A stretch of 64,000 nt of DNA from Rhynchospora pubera (Eukaryota > Streptophyta > Magnoliopsida > Poales > Cyperaceae), in contig JAMFTS010000075.1 of the NCBI GenBank assembly GCA_028095005.1, forward strand, positions 1-64,000. The letters are read 5' to 3'. The position numbers were made by a program, and so were the translations under genes. A model generated the notes under the pieces. The model saw only the letters and a program-made list of their open reading frames with translations, searched no databases and was not told the origin of the DNA. This document shows positions 11,301 to 22,473 of the stretch, piece by piece. Numbering within the stretch: the first letter of the stretch is position 1; each line of letters opens with the position of its first letter.

Positions 11301-13587
11301 TCATAAAGGACAAGCTTTGAGAACTATATATGAAGTCAATGACATATAATGGATGTTATTTAATAGGAAATAAACCCAGATAAAATGAATTTGACTAGTT
11401 ATGCCAATAATTAGTCATGACATTATAATCCATACAAATTAGCTTAAAGGAGAGGAACCTTGATAAAGCATACATTCAGTACATGTACTTTCAAATTTTT
11501 TTTGTTGTGCTAGAGGCTTTGAAAAATGACATAAATATGAAAAACCTAGAGCCAGATGGTCAAGCCCCAGGAAATTAAAAAGAGTAAATTAGGGTCACAG
11601 TCACATGAATGTTAAAATGATTAATGTATCATCTCCCTTTATTTTTTTTTAACGAAATACAAGCTGACTTTGACTGAGTTAAGGTTGGCAGTTTTAATAA
11701 TATATTTTCTGACATGTAGCATGTAACAGTTCCATACTGGGTGTATAGTTTATTGAGTACATTAATTGTGAATGACAAAAAAGAAAAAAAGAAATCTTAA
11801 GTTATTAATAACAAATTACCACTTAAATCTTACTTTCTAATTGAAATTTGGGAGAACCTCCTGAAACCATGAATCAAACAAGCATTGTTTCAGTCAAGAC
11901 AGAAAATACACATTCTTTTGTACAACATATGGATCAATAACTTATTTTATCAAGAAGGAACTAAATATGGATCATTTGATGTCGAATTTATCAAAGATAA
12001 TATATTTGATCTCGAATTTATCAAAGATAATATCTAGATTCTGAATTCATAGCTGATATTCAGGATTAGCCATTAGGAGTACGACCTAGTTAAACTGAGA
12101 CAAATAAATATATAATCTTCTTTAACATAAAATCAAGAAAGGAAAAAGGTGATATAGGCATGACAGTCCAATCAGACAAGCTTAGAACGAAGGATACATA
12201 CTCGATCTAGAATTATAGATAGAACTAAGCTTTGGAGATTTTTTTTTTTTGAAATAACAGTATCCCAAGAAGAGACACCAGGCTTTATAACTAGCCAACA
12301 GAAATCTTACAAAAAAAAAGCAAAGGATGCCGATAGCAATCCCGCCACTTCTTAACTAACAACCATCTAAAACGAATCTTATCAATCTACAACCAAAGAC
12401 CGGGTTAATTTTACTCTCGGCATAAATATATAATATACTACAATGAATAATTGGGAACGATTTCCAAACAAAAGACAAAACAATTCAAACAAGTTTGGTT
12501 TTCCCCCATTCATGCAAGTTCATTCATTTTAAAAAAAGAAAAGAAAGCTGGTATGTTGCTGAGAGATAGAGAGGAGGGGGGGGGGGGGGCGGGGGGAGAG
12601 AGAGAGAGAGAGAGAGATAGAGAGAGGGAGGGAGGGAGGGAGAGAGAGATTTAGCTAGATTTCCAAAGGAGCCCTCTTAACTAGAACATAAACTTGATAT
12701 TAAAAAAGATTAGAAGAGAAAAGATCATAAAGTAATCTGTTCAATCCCAATGACAAAACGATTTAAACCAGATTCCCATAAAAAAGCTGGCAGTAAGTAC
12801 AGTTTGTATCAAAAGGAGAGCAGGTTCAATACAAGTGCAAAAAGAAACCGTATATAATAGCTAAGTACGCTAAACAACATAGGAACATACTTTAAATTTC
12901 TTTATATAAATAAGAAACCTAAGAATAATTTTGGGGAAAGTGAAAATCAAGCAAAGACGAACAGAAACCCTAAATAATATTATACCAAGACTATTAATTG
13001 GATCTGACACCAATTAATTACAACCGAAAGAAAATTTAAGAAGAAAAAAATTTACTTAATTTTTTTTACTTGTATGTACGGATGGTTGCCAGACTCACTA
13101 CTAGATCAAAAAAGGAATTGTGGCTTCTCAGTTTTTTTTGACAAATAAGCATATTTCAGTAAAGAAAAGACTATTAAAGCATTTCCAATTAAAGCAAGAA
13201 AATAAACCAGTACAATATAAAGTGATGCAATCATTCATTCGTATTCAGATAACTAGAAATAGAAATCTTATTTCCAGCTTTTAATCCACTCTAGATATCC
13301 CTCTATTTCCCTTCTATTAATTCACCTCAGTTCAAATTAATATAGAAGCAAATTAAGTTGAGAGGAATTGAATGAATGAAAGAGGAAGAAGCGCGTGCGT
13401 ACCATTGGTCGGTGGCGTACTCGTAAAGCTTTCCTTTGTTGGAGAAGATGATGAGCGCGACCTCAGCATCGCAGAGCACAGAAATCTCGTTGGCTTTCTT
13501 GAGCAGCCCGGACCTTCGCTTGGAAAAAGTCACCTGTCGGTTTATCTTGTTCTCTATCCGCTTCAACACAACCCTACCCCTCCCCAT
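5361..13587 (-). CDS. FUL-like: AP1/FUL-like (SQUAMOSA clade) MIKC MADS-box transcription factor, 8 exons
   Basis: The exons in transcript order are 13587..13403, 8775..8697, 7693..7629, 7537..7438, 6816..6775, 6454..6413, 6340..6117 and 5472..5361. They sum to 849 nt (282 aa), and 185/79/65/100/42/42 are the usual MIKC exon sizes. Exon 1 codes the MADS domain (residues 1-60, starting MGRGRVVLKRIENKINRQ), which binds CArG boxes and dimerises. Residues about 62-88 are the I region, with CMEKILDRYEQ. The K-domain coiled coil follows (HLMGEELNALSVKELQQLE). The C domain holds a Gln/His-rich stretch (about residues 200-225). Exon 8 read in the spliced phase ends with LPPWMVRH, the FUL/paleoAP1 motif; the other frame lacks it, which confirms the model. 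Proteins of this clade promote flowering and floral meristem identity. Intron 1 is 4.6 kb; a long first intron is typical of the clade and regulatory in cereal VRN1. A SEP-type gene lies upstream on the same strand. Confidence 0.93.
5654..5772. repeat. Two-copy tandem repeat in FUL-like intron 7
   Basis: Two adjacent copies of about 60 bp, sharing GTGATTT-CCAATT-ATAGCTGACACGCAAATGATTT and TAATGGAAAAATT with small differences. They are seen directly, lie inside the last intron, and have no known role. Confidence 0.7.
9228..9460. repeat. Short direct repeat pair in FUL-like intron 1
   Basis: Two copies of about 45 bp beginning ACATGTGGAGATGGCT, at about 9228 and about 9413, followed by GAATTCAT. 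They are imperfect and of unknown significance. Confidence 0.5.
12241..12441 (-). mobile_element. LINE 3'-end remnant (antisense) in FUL-like intron 1
   Basis: A T-run (poly-A on the minus strand) is followed by CAGTATCCCAAGAAG and CAGGCTTTATAACTAGCC. The same 3'-terminal segment recurs at 31585-31641, where an 18-bp target duplication proves retro-insertion. Here about 200 bp of the 3' end may be present; the right boundary is uncertain and no target duplication was confirmed. Confidence 0.55.
12572..12652. repeat. G-run plus (GA)n microsatellite in FUL-like intron 1
   Basis: A G homopolymer of about 14 with a further G run, then GA and GGGA repeats. On the transcribed sense strand (minus) this is a C/T-rich tract. 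A reading frame across it is purely repeat-derived. Confidence 0.9.
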
Positions 13588-13724
13588 GGCCTAAAATGGA
13601 AACTAAATCTAAAACGGGAGGGAGAAAAAGAGGAAGGAAAAGGGAAAGCAAGAAGCGAGGGATATAGACATGTTTGTATGTAGGTGTAGAGGTAGAACTA
13701 GAAATAGAAAAACAATTATAGAAA

Positions 13725-13733
13725 TATATATAG
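13725..13733 (-). promoter_or_regulatory. Candidate TATA box of the FUL-like gene
   Basis: On the minus strand the sequence reads CTATATATA about 140 bp upstream of the ATG, with a pyrimidine-rich leader between. The position suits a plant TATA box with a leader of about 100 nt. No transcript evidence is available. Confidence 0.4.
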
Positions 13734-13994
13734 CCTGGTAGCTGTTTTGTGTGGTGCGGTGTTTTGTGATATTATGCTGGAGAGGAAGGGGGCGAGCGGT
13801 GGGGGGGCTTTAAAGAGGAAGCAGATCGGAATTGAGAGCGGTTTTCTAAAACCGGAGTGGTTTCAGGACACTGCGCTGTCGACTTCTCATTGGAGGATGA
13901 GAGGGAGCGGGGTCCACACGCTGACATCAAAGGTGTTTCCGTGGGGACCAGGAAGAACTAGGGATCGCTACCTACCTGTCTATCTTTCCTTATT

Positions 13995-14005
13995 TTACTC
14001 TTGTA

Positions 14006-14036
<31 letters not shown>

Positions 14037-14085
14037 TTCCCAATACCATCTCTCTCTCTCTTTCTCTCTTTCCCAATACCACCTC
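13995..14085. repeat. Duplicated (CT)n tract upstream of the FUL-like gene
   Basis: Two copies of a CT run ending in CTTTCCCAATACCA sit about 0.4-0.5 kb upstream of the FUL-like start codon. GA/CT tracts in floral MADS promoters can bind BPC-type GAGA factors; whether this one does is inference. Confidence 0.7.
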
Positions 14086-14723
14086 GTACGAACGAAAAAA
14101 ACTAATTTAATAAAGGCATAAACTGAATTGATTCCATTTATTGTAGCGTCTCTCATTCGCGGATCTCCACAATATTGGCGCATAACTTTTGATGACGGCG
14201 CGGCAAATTTCATATTTTTTTTTAGTCGAGAGAGTGGGTGATAGATTGCCCCTGGAAGTGGGGGTAATTACGGAGGTGTGCCACTGTGAGGTGTGGTAGC
14301 GTCTCTGAAGAGGAAAGTGGGGAAGTACTCTTTTTGGGTGCTGGCAACAGCCAAACAGCCAATGCGTGATGCGTCCATTTCCGTCCGTGGAAGTGGAACT
14401 AGCCCCAACCTTTTTTTTGCTCTCTTCTACCCCTCTTTCTCTCTACCAAATCTGGTTGCGTCAGTTAACCCACAAAGGTGACATTCAGACATATGCTATC
14501 CCCACCATTTTTCACCGTCAAGAGAGAGTGCGGTTGTGATTGACTTGCACATTGACTATGGTTCTTTGTTGCTTCCATGCACTTTTCTCCTTTTTTTTCA
14601 CTCCCAATAATAATAACAATAAAATAACGAAAATCATATTAATTTTTCTCTTCATTGAGTCGTTGACTATGGTTTTTTGCTGCTTCATTTTTTTTCAGTC
14701 TCGACTATAATAATAATAATACA

Positions 14724-14882
14724 GGCTTCGTTTGGATGAGGTGTGGGAAAAAGAGAAGAAGGAAATAAGTGGAAAAAAATATTGAGAAGTATGTAACTTT
14801 GTGAAGAGTTTGGATTGTTTAATAATAAATTTGGACACTTTTTCCCTTATTCTCTTCATCCCACTCCAGTCCAAACACGGCC
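14724..14882. mobile_element. MITE copy 1 (GTTTGGAT-type TIR), TSD ACA
   Basis: A 159-bp element with terminal inverted repeats GGCTTCGTTTGGAT and, as reverse complement of the right end, GGCCGTGTTTGGAC. Direct 3-bp repeats ACA flank it at 14721-14723 and 14883-14885. Its interior matches the elements at 17318 and 55299, which have different TSDs, so this is a dispersed family. Confidence 0.8.
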
Positions 14883-14885
14883 ACA

Positions 14886-17317
14886 TTGATTCAAGTTAGC
14901 CAAGAAAAAATAATCCATGAAAGACATAAGAAAAGGACCAAAACCTTTACAAACAATTTCGTTAATTGTAAACAAATCTTTTATTCTCCTCTATTTATTT
15001 AATTATTTATTTTTGTTGGACCATTTTAATAAATTAATTTTGACAAGTAGATGAAAGCCCGGTACACCAAATATTGGTTTCAAAAAAATGCGAAACCAAT
15101 ATTTTGTGCATCAATAACTCATGATTCATTCAGTTAATTTTTTTTTCCACGATGGAAGCATCTGAAAAAAAAAAATTGATGTTCTTATAATTAAATTTAA
15201 GAGGTCAATAAGCATGATAATTTATCTATTGCCAATTAACTTGTTCCTTCATTTTATAGCTTCAGCTGATCCTGTAAAATTCCAACTCAAAATTAAAAAA
15301 AACGAATCATTTGAGATATATATTTTTTATCCTAGAGCGACTATAGCACTCTATACATAAAATTGAATGACTGAAATTAAATTTGAATATCCACCATAAA
15401 ATCACAGCACAATCTGAAGCGTTCTATTTATAATTACATATCTCATCAGCCTGCCAAAATTCTTTTACCATCATAATTGCAGATTTAGAAACCTAGATCC
15501 TTTACACAATTTCATCATAGCATGTAGGTCGTTACGCCAAATGTGTCCAAATAACCAGAAAGGACAAAGAGCAAGTCTTGTTCATTACGTACGTATTAAT
15601 TACAGACCAAGCAATTTGTTTCCTCACTAAAAACGTTGTGATCACCGTTTCAATAGCTGTCAAAATTATTGTGTCCCGGCCCCTTCTAACAATTTCAAAA
15701 AAAAAAAAAAAAACTATTGTCCGTACCAAACATCAATGTTAATCAAATCATGCACATAATATCTATATGCCCAATTCATGAAACTGCAATTAATCGTTCA
15801 ATAGGCAAATAGTTATGACGCATCCTACACAAATGCCAAAGAAGAACCGAATTCATCAAAGGAGACTTGTATTTACAATTGGAAAGAGTTAAAGTCCTCA
15901 CCGAAACTTAACGTACTTGTTTTTACTAAATTCGTCCAGTCAACACGCAATTCATCTGTGTTTTTTTTTACAGTATAAGGATCTCAGTTGTACGAAACTT
16001 ATATTATTCTAATTCAAGTCGCCAGTGTTGCAGAGGGTCGGAATCTTGGTTGTTTTGTGATTTTGGACCACTAAATAAATGGCAGTCAGCCGTACAACAC
16101 CTCATTATTAATCGTGTTTCATTTGAATTCGTACCATTTAAATTTCTTTAATGACATCCTAAGGGGATGGGATAGGCGGAGCAACAAATTTGAGGTTGTT
16201 GGTGAACTAGCCGATCACACTTCACTCAACTCTCTCTCAGATTGATTGAGGCGATCCTAAACAACACTTACCCTAATTTGTAAAATCTAAATCCTAATAG
16301 GTAAACATAACTAAAACTATAATCTAAACAAAAAAATAAATAAAAAAAACTATAATCCGGCCCGGTACTAAGTTTGGTCATCAAGGCTAAACAATCAACC
16401 GTCAATTCTAAACCTATTGCATAATTAAGACTCGAATTATCGTTCTCAATTTTGTTTCATCAGTTTTAGAATTGTCATTCATAGTATTTCAGAAGCAATT
16501 CCCTTTTAAATTTGGTTTCAACAACTTACATAAAAAAAAAACTAACCTAAAATGTCATATTGCAAATATTACACATATTTACTGCTTTTACTAGTCACAA
16601 AATATACTAAATAGAGTCCTAGTGAATATAGAAAAATACAAATATTAAAGACAATACTAAATAATAGTTCTCTTTAACTTCCAAGAGTCATTAATTAAAA
16701 AGAAAGTACAATCATATCACGTTGTCATGCTTGTTTCGCCATGCTAATGTTTAAATTTGGAAAAAAAAAACAAAATGTCAAGGTTGTAGTATATCTAATT
16801 TTAAGTTTTCTACAAAAATCTTAAATCTACTTAATCCGAGTCCGTATAAAGAAAATATATCCACAATACTGACAACGTAACACTTTAAGAGAGCAAAATG
16901 AGACTATTGCTTCGAACATGATAATGTTGACTATTATCATGTTGACTTGGACTAGCTAGCTAAGTTCAATCACCTCCAAAGAGAAATTAAAAAAGTTTCG
17001 AACCTCGTGATATCAATTGTCTTTTATGGCGATGTCACACCCCGAAAGTTAGATGTGACTATTTCCTTGCCACAAGAATGGATAAACGCTCTCGTAAGAC
17101 TAATAGTTAGAAAATACATGTTTTTCGATCACGAATTCCATTTTTTTTTTTTGTCCCATCTAAGCACACAAACAGATACACAAATCAACCATAACTGTTA
17201 TATCCATCAAATCAATATAACAGTTACTCATGTTCTCTAGGCCGGACATATTCAGAGAGAAGACTTCCCTACCATAAGTTTTCCCATATGGTACAGACCA
17301 GTTTGAGGAAATACCTA
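14886..17317. other. Intergenic, no gene seen
   Basis: AT-rich DNA with only short chance frames. A 17-bp-class inverted repeat at about 15062-15111 (CCAAATATTGGTTTC, an 8-base spacer of A-rich sequence, then GAAACCAATATTTTG) could form a hairpin. Nothing else was recognised. Confidence 0.5.
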
Positions 17318-17474
17318 GGGTGTGTTTGGATTGTTGGAAGAAATAAGAAGAAAAAGGAAGAAGAAGAAAAAAAATTATAAACAATCCAAATTCTTCACAA
17401 AGTTACACACTTCCCAATACTTCTTTCCACTTCTTCCCTTCTTCCCTTCTTACCACACCTATCCAAACGCACCC
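17318..17474. mobile_element. MITE copy 2 (GTTTGGAT-type TIR), TSD CTA
   Basis: A 157-bp element starting GGGTGTGTTTGGAT and ending with its imperfect reverse complement (ATCCAAACGCACCC). CTA direct repeats flank it at 17315-17317 and 17475-17477. The interior (ACAATCCAAA-TTCTTCACAAAG) is close to the copy at 55299 and, in inverted orientation, to the copy at 14724. Confidence 0.85.
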
Positions 17475-18974
17475 CTAGTAATTATAGTGCTGGTAATTCT
17501 GGCCGGGCCGCTGACCAAATCGATCACCAGAGATTGATCGTTGCACATTATTCAATAAGTTATGTTGTGTAGACTGGTTTCTGAATGATCTCTCATTCAA
17601 GTTAGATTCTTCTATCACAAAAATATAGTCACGTGATATAATCCATTCAATTACTTTGAAATCATTCTAGTCCTTTTTAATTCGACTGCCCAATTCATTT
17701 ATCAAATGATCAACTATATCACACTAGCATATTCAACTTATCAAATAGACAATTTATTCAGCATATATGTAGTTTGTTTATTTAGGGCTTTTATTATCTA
17801 CATGAGCAAAAAGAATACACCGTTAAAGATATTCGACACACTACGCATGAATTTAAAAATATCAAATTCGAGTTTTAACAGAGTTTCCGCGTAATTTTGC
17901 ACCTTCAAAATTGACTCTTGGTTCCTCGCTATTAGATCATGTTCATAAATCATATATCAAGATCCGTTAATATAAGCTCAAAGGGTTTCTTTAATCCTAT
18001 GGGTGAACCGTAATTAACCTAATTCTTATCTCCTGATGGTTGACCACACTGATGGTTTTAGTCCCAACTCCATTAGTATTGCTAAGAAATTGTTAATTTC
18101 TCTAATTACTTTCTCAATCATCTGTATCAGGTTAATTATTATGACTTTGGTAATATTGAATTTAGAATGACAAAAATAGAAATCATAAATATCAGACAGA
18201 AATAAAAAATCAGATAAAGTCAGAAAATAAGATATTTTAAACTTAGAAAAATAAATTAGAAATTTTAGTTTTTATTTTGCGGGATCAGAAAGTCTGAATA
18301 TTTGTCAAAGTATATGTTCTAATATTGGCGCGTAAAAGGACGTGGCTAAGGCGCCCTGGTGTCCAAAAGTCGAAGACCAACAGCTATAAATTTCTGATGT
18401 TTTGGAACGGTCCGGTCTATATCTAGAACGGCCCGTTTCACTGTTGGTTCTATGAGTTATTCAATTTCTAGTTTGTTTTATTTGATTTGTTAAAATTGTT
18501 AATTTTTTTGGTTTTAAGGAAAACCCAACACTAAGAACACAATTTGATTTTATTTTTTAAGATGAATTGCAAGGCAAAGATGCTAGGGAAATGTATATGG
18601 TTTGTGTGGGAAAAAAATTGAATAATTAACAGTTAACAGAGTATTTTGGAATTTTTGCAGATACTAATTGAGACATTTTGAGCAAATAAATACATGGGGG
18701 ACAAAAATGATTTCTCTCACTTAATTATTTAAAACCATAATCGTATCATGATTTGTATGAGGTTTTATACGGTAGTTTTGTCTCCAAACACACTCCATTA
18801 CTGTCAAAGGAATGATATAAACTTAGTGATCAAACTACGCTGATGATCATACAATCTCTCACTTAAGATCAAATGATTTAGTGCGGTTGCAGATTTAATA
18901 GTAACTTTTTTTTTTTTGAGGATTCGCCATGGGCAATAATAGTAACTAATTCGAACGAATAGTACTACAAAAAA

Positions 18975-19715
18975 GTCTAATACCATTATATAAATTTAAA
19001 ATAGAGATAATTAGTTTTATACCATCATGAATTTTGTAAATTAGAGAAATGCCATTCTTAAATTGTTAATTAAATTTATGCCATTATAAAAGTGTTAAAA
19101 TTAGTTTTATGCCACTATTTTTCTAAAAACATACTAAATTCTAAAAATATACTTATATAACATTTATGGAAATATGCATCCGTAATCATCACTTAATTTA
19201 ATGTATTGAGCACAAAAGAATTTTTTTTTCAGTGACCATTTATTGAAGAGTATATATTATAGTTTAATTTTTTCTATTCCACAATCAATGGCATTGTTAT
19301 CATGGTAGAGTATAATCAAGTCTACAAAGAGCATTATAGTTTAATACTCGATAATTACTTTTGTGAAAAAAACATAATTCTTTTTTAGTTGAAAATTATA
19401 CCTATGTCTTTGTTAGATGACTACTTAGAACTATGACACTATTTTTATGCACCAGTGGCATAAAAATGATTTTATTATTTTGTAGTGGCATAAAACTAAT
19501 TGTTAGTGATTTATAATGGCATAAAACTAATTATATCTTTTGTGATGGCATATTACTAATTTTTTTTGTATTATAGTGGCATATTTAAAACGACAAAATT
19601 GACAGATAATTATCTGATGGCAAAAAACTAATGTTTATTATTTTATAGTGGAAAAAAAATAATTTGTCATTTAGTGATGGCATATCTATAATTTCAAATA
19701 TTTGCAGTGGCATAA
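18975..19715. repeat. Large imperfect inverted repeat built of about 33-bp subrepeats
   Basis: The left part (about 18975-19125) repeats the antisense of GTGGCATAAAACTAATT. The right part (about 19440-19715) repeats the sense form at spacings of about 30-40 bp, with an AT-rich centre between. The structure suggests a foldback transposon or MITE with subterminal repeats, but clear ends and a TSD were not found. Confidence 0.55.
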
Positions 19716-20149
19716 AGCTAAATCATCCTTTAAAAGTACCATGTTTACTTTTAAGTTTTCTTCCCTTCGTTTATTCTCCTTCGGAAGCGCAGATCAAAAG
19801 TACCATGTGATTGAGCACATACAAACTAATAATCCAAATAATAATAATAATAATAAAAATTGTAGACATACATACGTATATGTATAGCACTCACTCGTCA
19901 AAGCGTTCTAAGGCTCTTATGAAATTATTAATTTAATTAATTTGATTCACTGCATTTTATAAAAATTAAAAGGGTCAATGACCGGTTCGATGAATTAAGA
20001 AGAGAAAGAGAAAGTGTTAAGTACTCGATCATTACAATTTAACCAAAAGTTGACTGGTCAACTTTGACTTGGTCAAAGTGATTAAATTAGTAATTATAAA
20101 ATAATTCAAAATTTAAGAATTATTTTGTGCTTACTGCTTATCAAATGCA

Positions 20150-20298
20150 TCCTTTGGTGATCAAATTTTATAAATGCAGTTTCTCACCTGGGGTGATCAT
20201 ATAAATGCAGTTTCTCAACTGGGGTGATCATATAAAATTTGGTGATCATATAAATGCAGTTTCTCAACTGGGGTGGGGTAGGGTGGGGGGGGGGCGGG
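20150..20298. repeat. Minisatellite ending in a G-run
   Basis: Three tandem copies of a unit of about 35-45 bp (TGGTGATCATATAAATGCAG, then TTTCTCAACTGGGG) run into a G-rich tract at about 20270-20300. Confidence 0.8.
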
Positions 20299-20460
20299 GC
20301 ACATGAATTAACCCGTTTAGTATAATTCTCAACACAATCAATCAAGATGTGAACTTCAACCAAATCTAATCCATCCGCTATAAAATGGATGGCTCATATT
20401 TCTTTAAGAAACGTGCACAAAAGCAATCAGTACCCTGCATTGACCACCCGAACTTCAAAT

Positions 20461-20647
20461 TGAGATCGGCTGCCGCGCGACACAGCGTGTCGCGCGGTAT
20501 GCTGTCCGTTTGATTAAGATCCAATGGACAAGGGAGCCCCGTGCATGTAACCTAGATTGGTAGGCCCGTAAAAAGTGAACCGTCCGATCAAGATCAGATG
20601 GCTCGTAGTGCGCGACACGCGGTGTAGCGCAACAGCGAATCCGGATT
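20461..20647. mobile_element. Candidate GC-rich Mutator-type MITE
   Basis: About 187 bp, unusually GC-rich for this region. Both ends carry related inverted sequences (GCGACACAGCGTGTCGCGC on the left and the reverse complement of GCGCGACACGCGGTGTAGCGC on the right). The left end is itself a near-perfect palindrome. Flanking words AACTTCAA on both sides could be part of a 9-11-bp target duplication, as Mutator-like elements make. The exact borders are inference. Confidence 0.45.
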
Positions 20648-21377
20648 GCCCAAACTTCAAGGCTACTACATTGATAAAAGCATCTTTTGTAGAAAAGGTT
20701 TGCAAGAGGCAGATAGATGTAATGTATGAAAATCACCAAAATTGAATGGGAGATAAAAGGGAGATGCGAGGTGATCCAGACGCGGTCCCCCATTATCGGA
20801 CGGAAAACGAAAGAGGTGATAAAAGAGGAGATCGCTGTCCTCTGAAGACTTCTTCTGAGGTCTGTATTATTTGATTTGAACCGTCCGATCTAATTTAGAT
20901 AGGTATATCTTTACGGACCACACTAATTTCGACGGATCTGATATTAATTATGAAACATTTATCACCAATAGAACAGTTGGAATAACAAATTAATTTGACC
21001 TCTGCATACCTCAAAAAAAAAAAAAAAAAATCCGGAGAGGATATGGATTCATGAAGGATAAAAGAGGAGCAGGAGGTGACCTCGCTGAAAGTTTGGTCGG
21101 CAACACTCTCCCTTGTTTTCTTATTTTTTCTGGTTCTCTCCTGATAATGAATGGATGATGCTAAACTGGGCACGTGTTCCATCTAGAGGAGGTAGTTTAT
21201 GTTTTGGTGTCTTTTTCATTATTTTTGGAATTAAAGTTATCAGTTTTTTCTTTGTAACTTTTTTTTCTAGATATATAAATTTTGTAGTTGCTGGCCGCTG
21301 CTTATTCGGTGCAATCTTTCCAAGGCGCTTATTGGTATTAGTGGAAGCTTTAAAGCCTCACTACGCCAAAAAAAAGC

Positions 21378-21683
21378 ATTAGTACCAGACCTTTAGTACC
21401 GTTTTTTAAGAAAACCGGTATAAATATTAGAAGATGACAATTCCGTAATTGTCAGACAATACCTTTAGTACCGGTTTTTTTAAAAACCGGTACTAAATGT
21501 ACCTGGAAAAAATATTAAAAAAATGGGTTAGCATTAGTACCGGTTTTTCCAAAAAACCGGTACTAAAAATTGCATCTTTAGTACCGGTTTTTTAGAAAAA
21601 CCGGTACTAATGCTAAACCATTTTTTTAAAATTATGTGCCAACTATTAGTACCGGTTTTTTATAAAAAACCGGTACTAATAAT
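21378..21683. repeat. CACTA-1 5' subterminal palindromic repeats
   Basis: Repeated units of TTAGTACCGGTTTTT followed by the near reverse complement AAAAACCGGTACTAA, giving about five hairpins. Subterminal repeats in CACTA elements are the binding sites for the element's accessory (TNPA-type) protein. Confidence 0.9.
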
Positions 21684-22100
21684 ACGCAGATATTTTCAGT
21701 TCAAGGGGTATATCTCCTCCTCTCCTTCCTTTTGTATATTACTCATCTTCACTACTTCATGGCCATTATTTTCCATCTAAAACCGAAAGTTTTTTTTCTC
21801 TTTGTAAAACCTCATAAAAAAATAGCTAAAAATTGTTAAAAATTCCGAAAAATTGCAAAGTAAGTAGAGAAAGCAAAGGAGATCAAAGAGGAAGAGAAAG
21901 TTTTTCTATTGAAGAGGAAGAGGGCGGATTGAGAGAAGACAATTTCGGTAATTTTTTTTTAACCCTCAATATATATATATTTTTTTTTTTCGATTTACTA
22001 TGCATATACATATTGGTTAATTGGCATTTGCATCTATTAGTTAAGTATTGTCATGTAGGACCAAAATGCCGGAATTTGAACTATTTTAGGTCTTGCCCGT

Positions 22101-22389
22101 CCGAGATTAATCCATTAGGGATTAATCTCGGATAGTACTCCCGGTCGGGAGTACTGCTCTTTGGATACTATCTTGTCTCATTTAGGACAGCGAGTTGTAC
22201 GTTAGATGCAATGTGTTGTGTGAGAAAAATTCGACGGCATTTCCTCTTATGTTCCCACGGGTACGTACGCACGAGTAATCGTGTGTTTGCGTATTCAGGG
22301 AACATAAGGGGAAATGCTGCCGAATTTTTCTCAGACAATACGTTGCATCTAACGTACGCTCGCTAATGAGACAAGAGTATCCAAAGAGC
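22101..22389. promoter_or_regulatory. Three-hairpin cassette upstream of the CACTA-1 transposase
   Basis: Hairpin A (22101-22131) has a perfect 13-bp stem, CCGAGATTAATCC, and a 5-nt loop. Hairpin B (22134-22155) has a perfect 10-bp stem, AGTACTCCCG, and a 2-nt loop. Hairpin C (22156-22389) is a foldback of about 234 nt with arms 22156-22256 and 22298-22389. The cassette ends 84 bp before the inferred ATG. The same three hairpins, in the same order and at the same 84-bp distance, occur in CACTA-2 (53779-54064); A and B are identical there. No known role; promoter, transcript hairpin or protein-binding site are all possible. Confidence 0.75.
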
Positions 22390-22473
22390 GGGCTAGGATG
22401 GTAACCGGCCCAAAAATCTAATATATTGCATTAAATCTATAAACCCTAAACCTTGGCTTTTGGATATATACAG

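Noticed and set aside
12451..12654. Plus-strand frame ending in Arg-Glu repeats
   Set aside because: It runs through a GA microsatellite inside a FUL-like intron.
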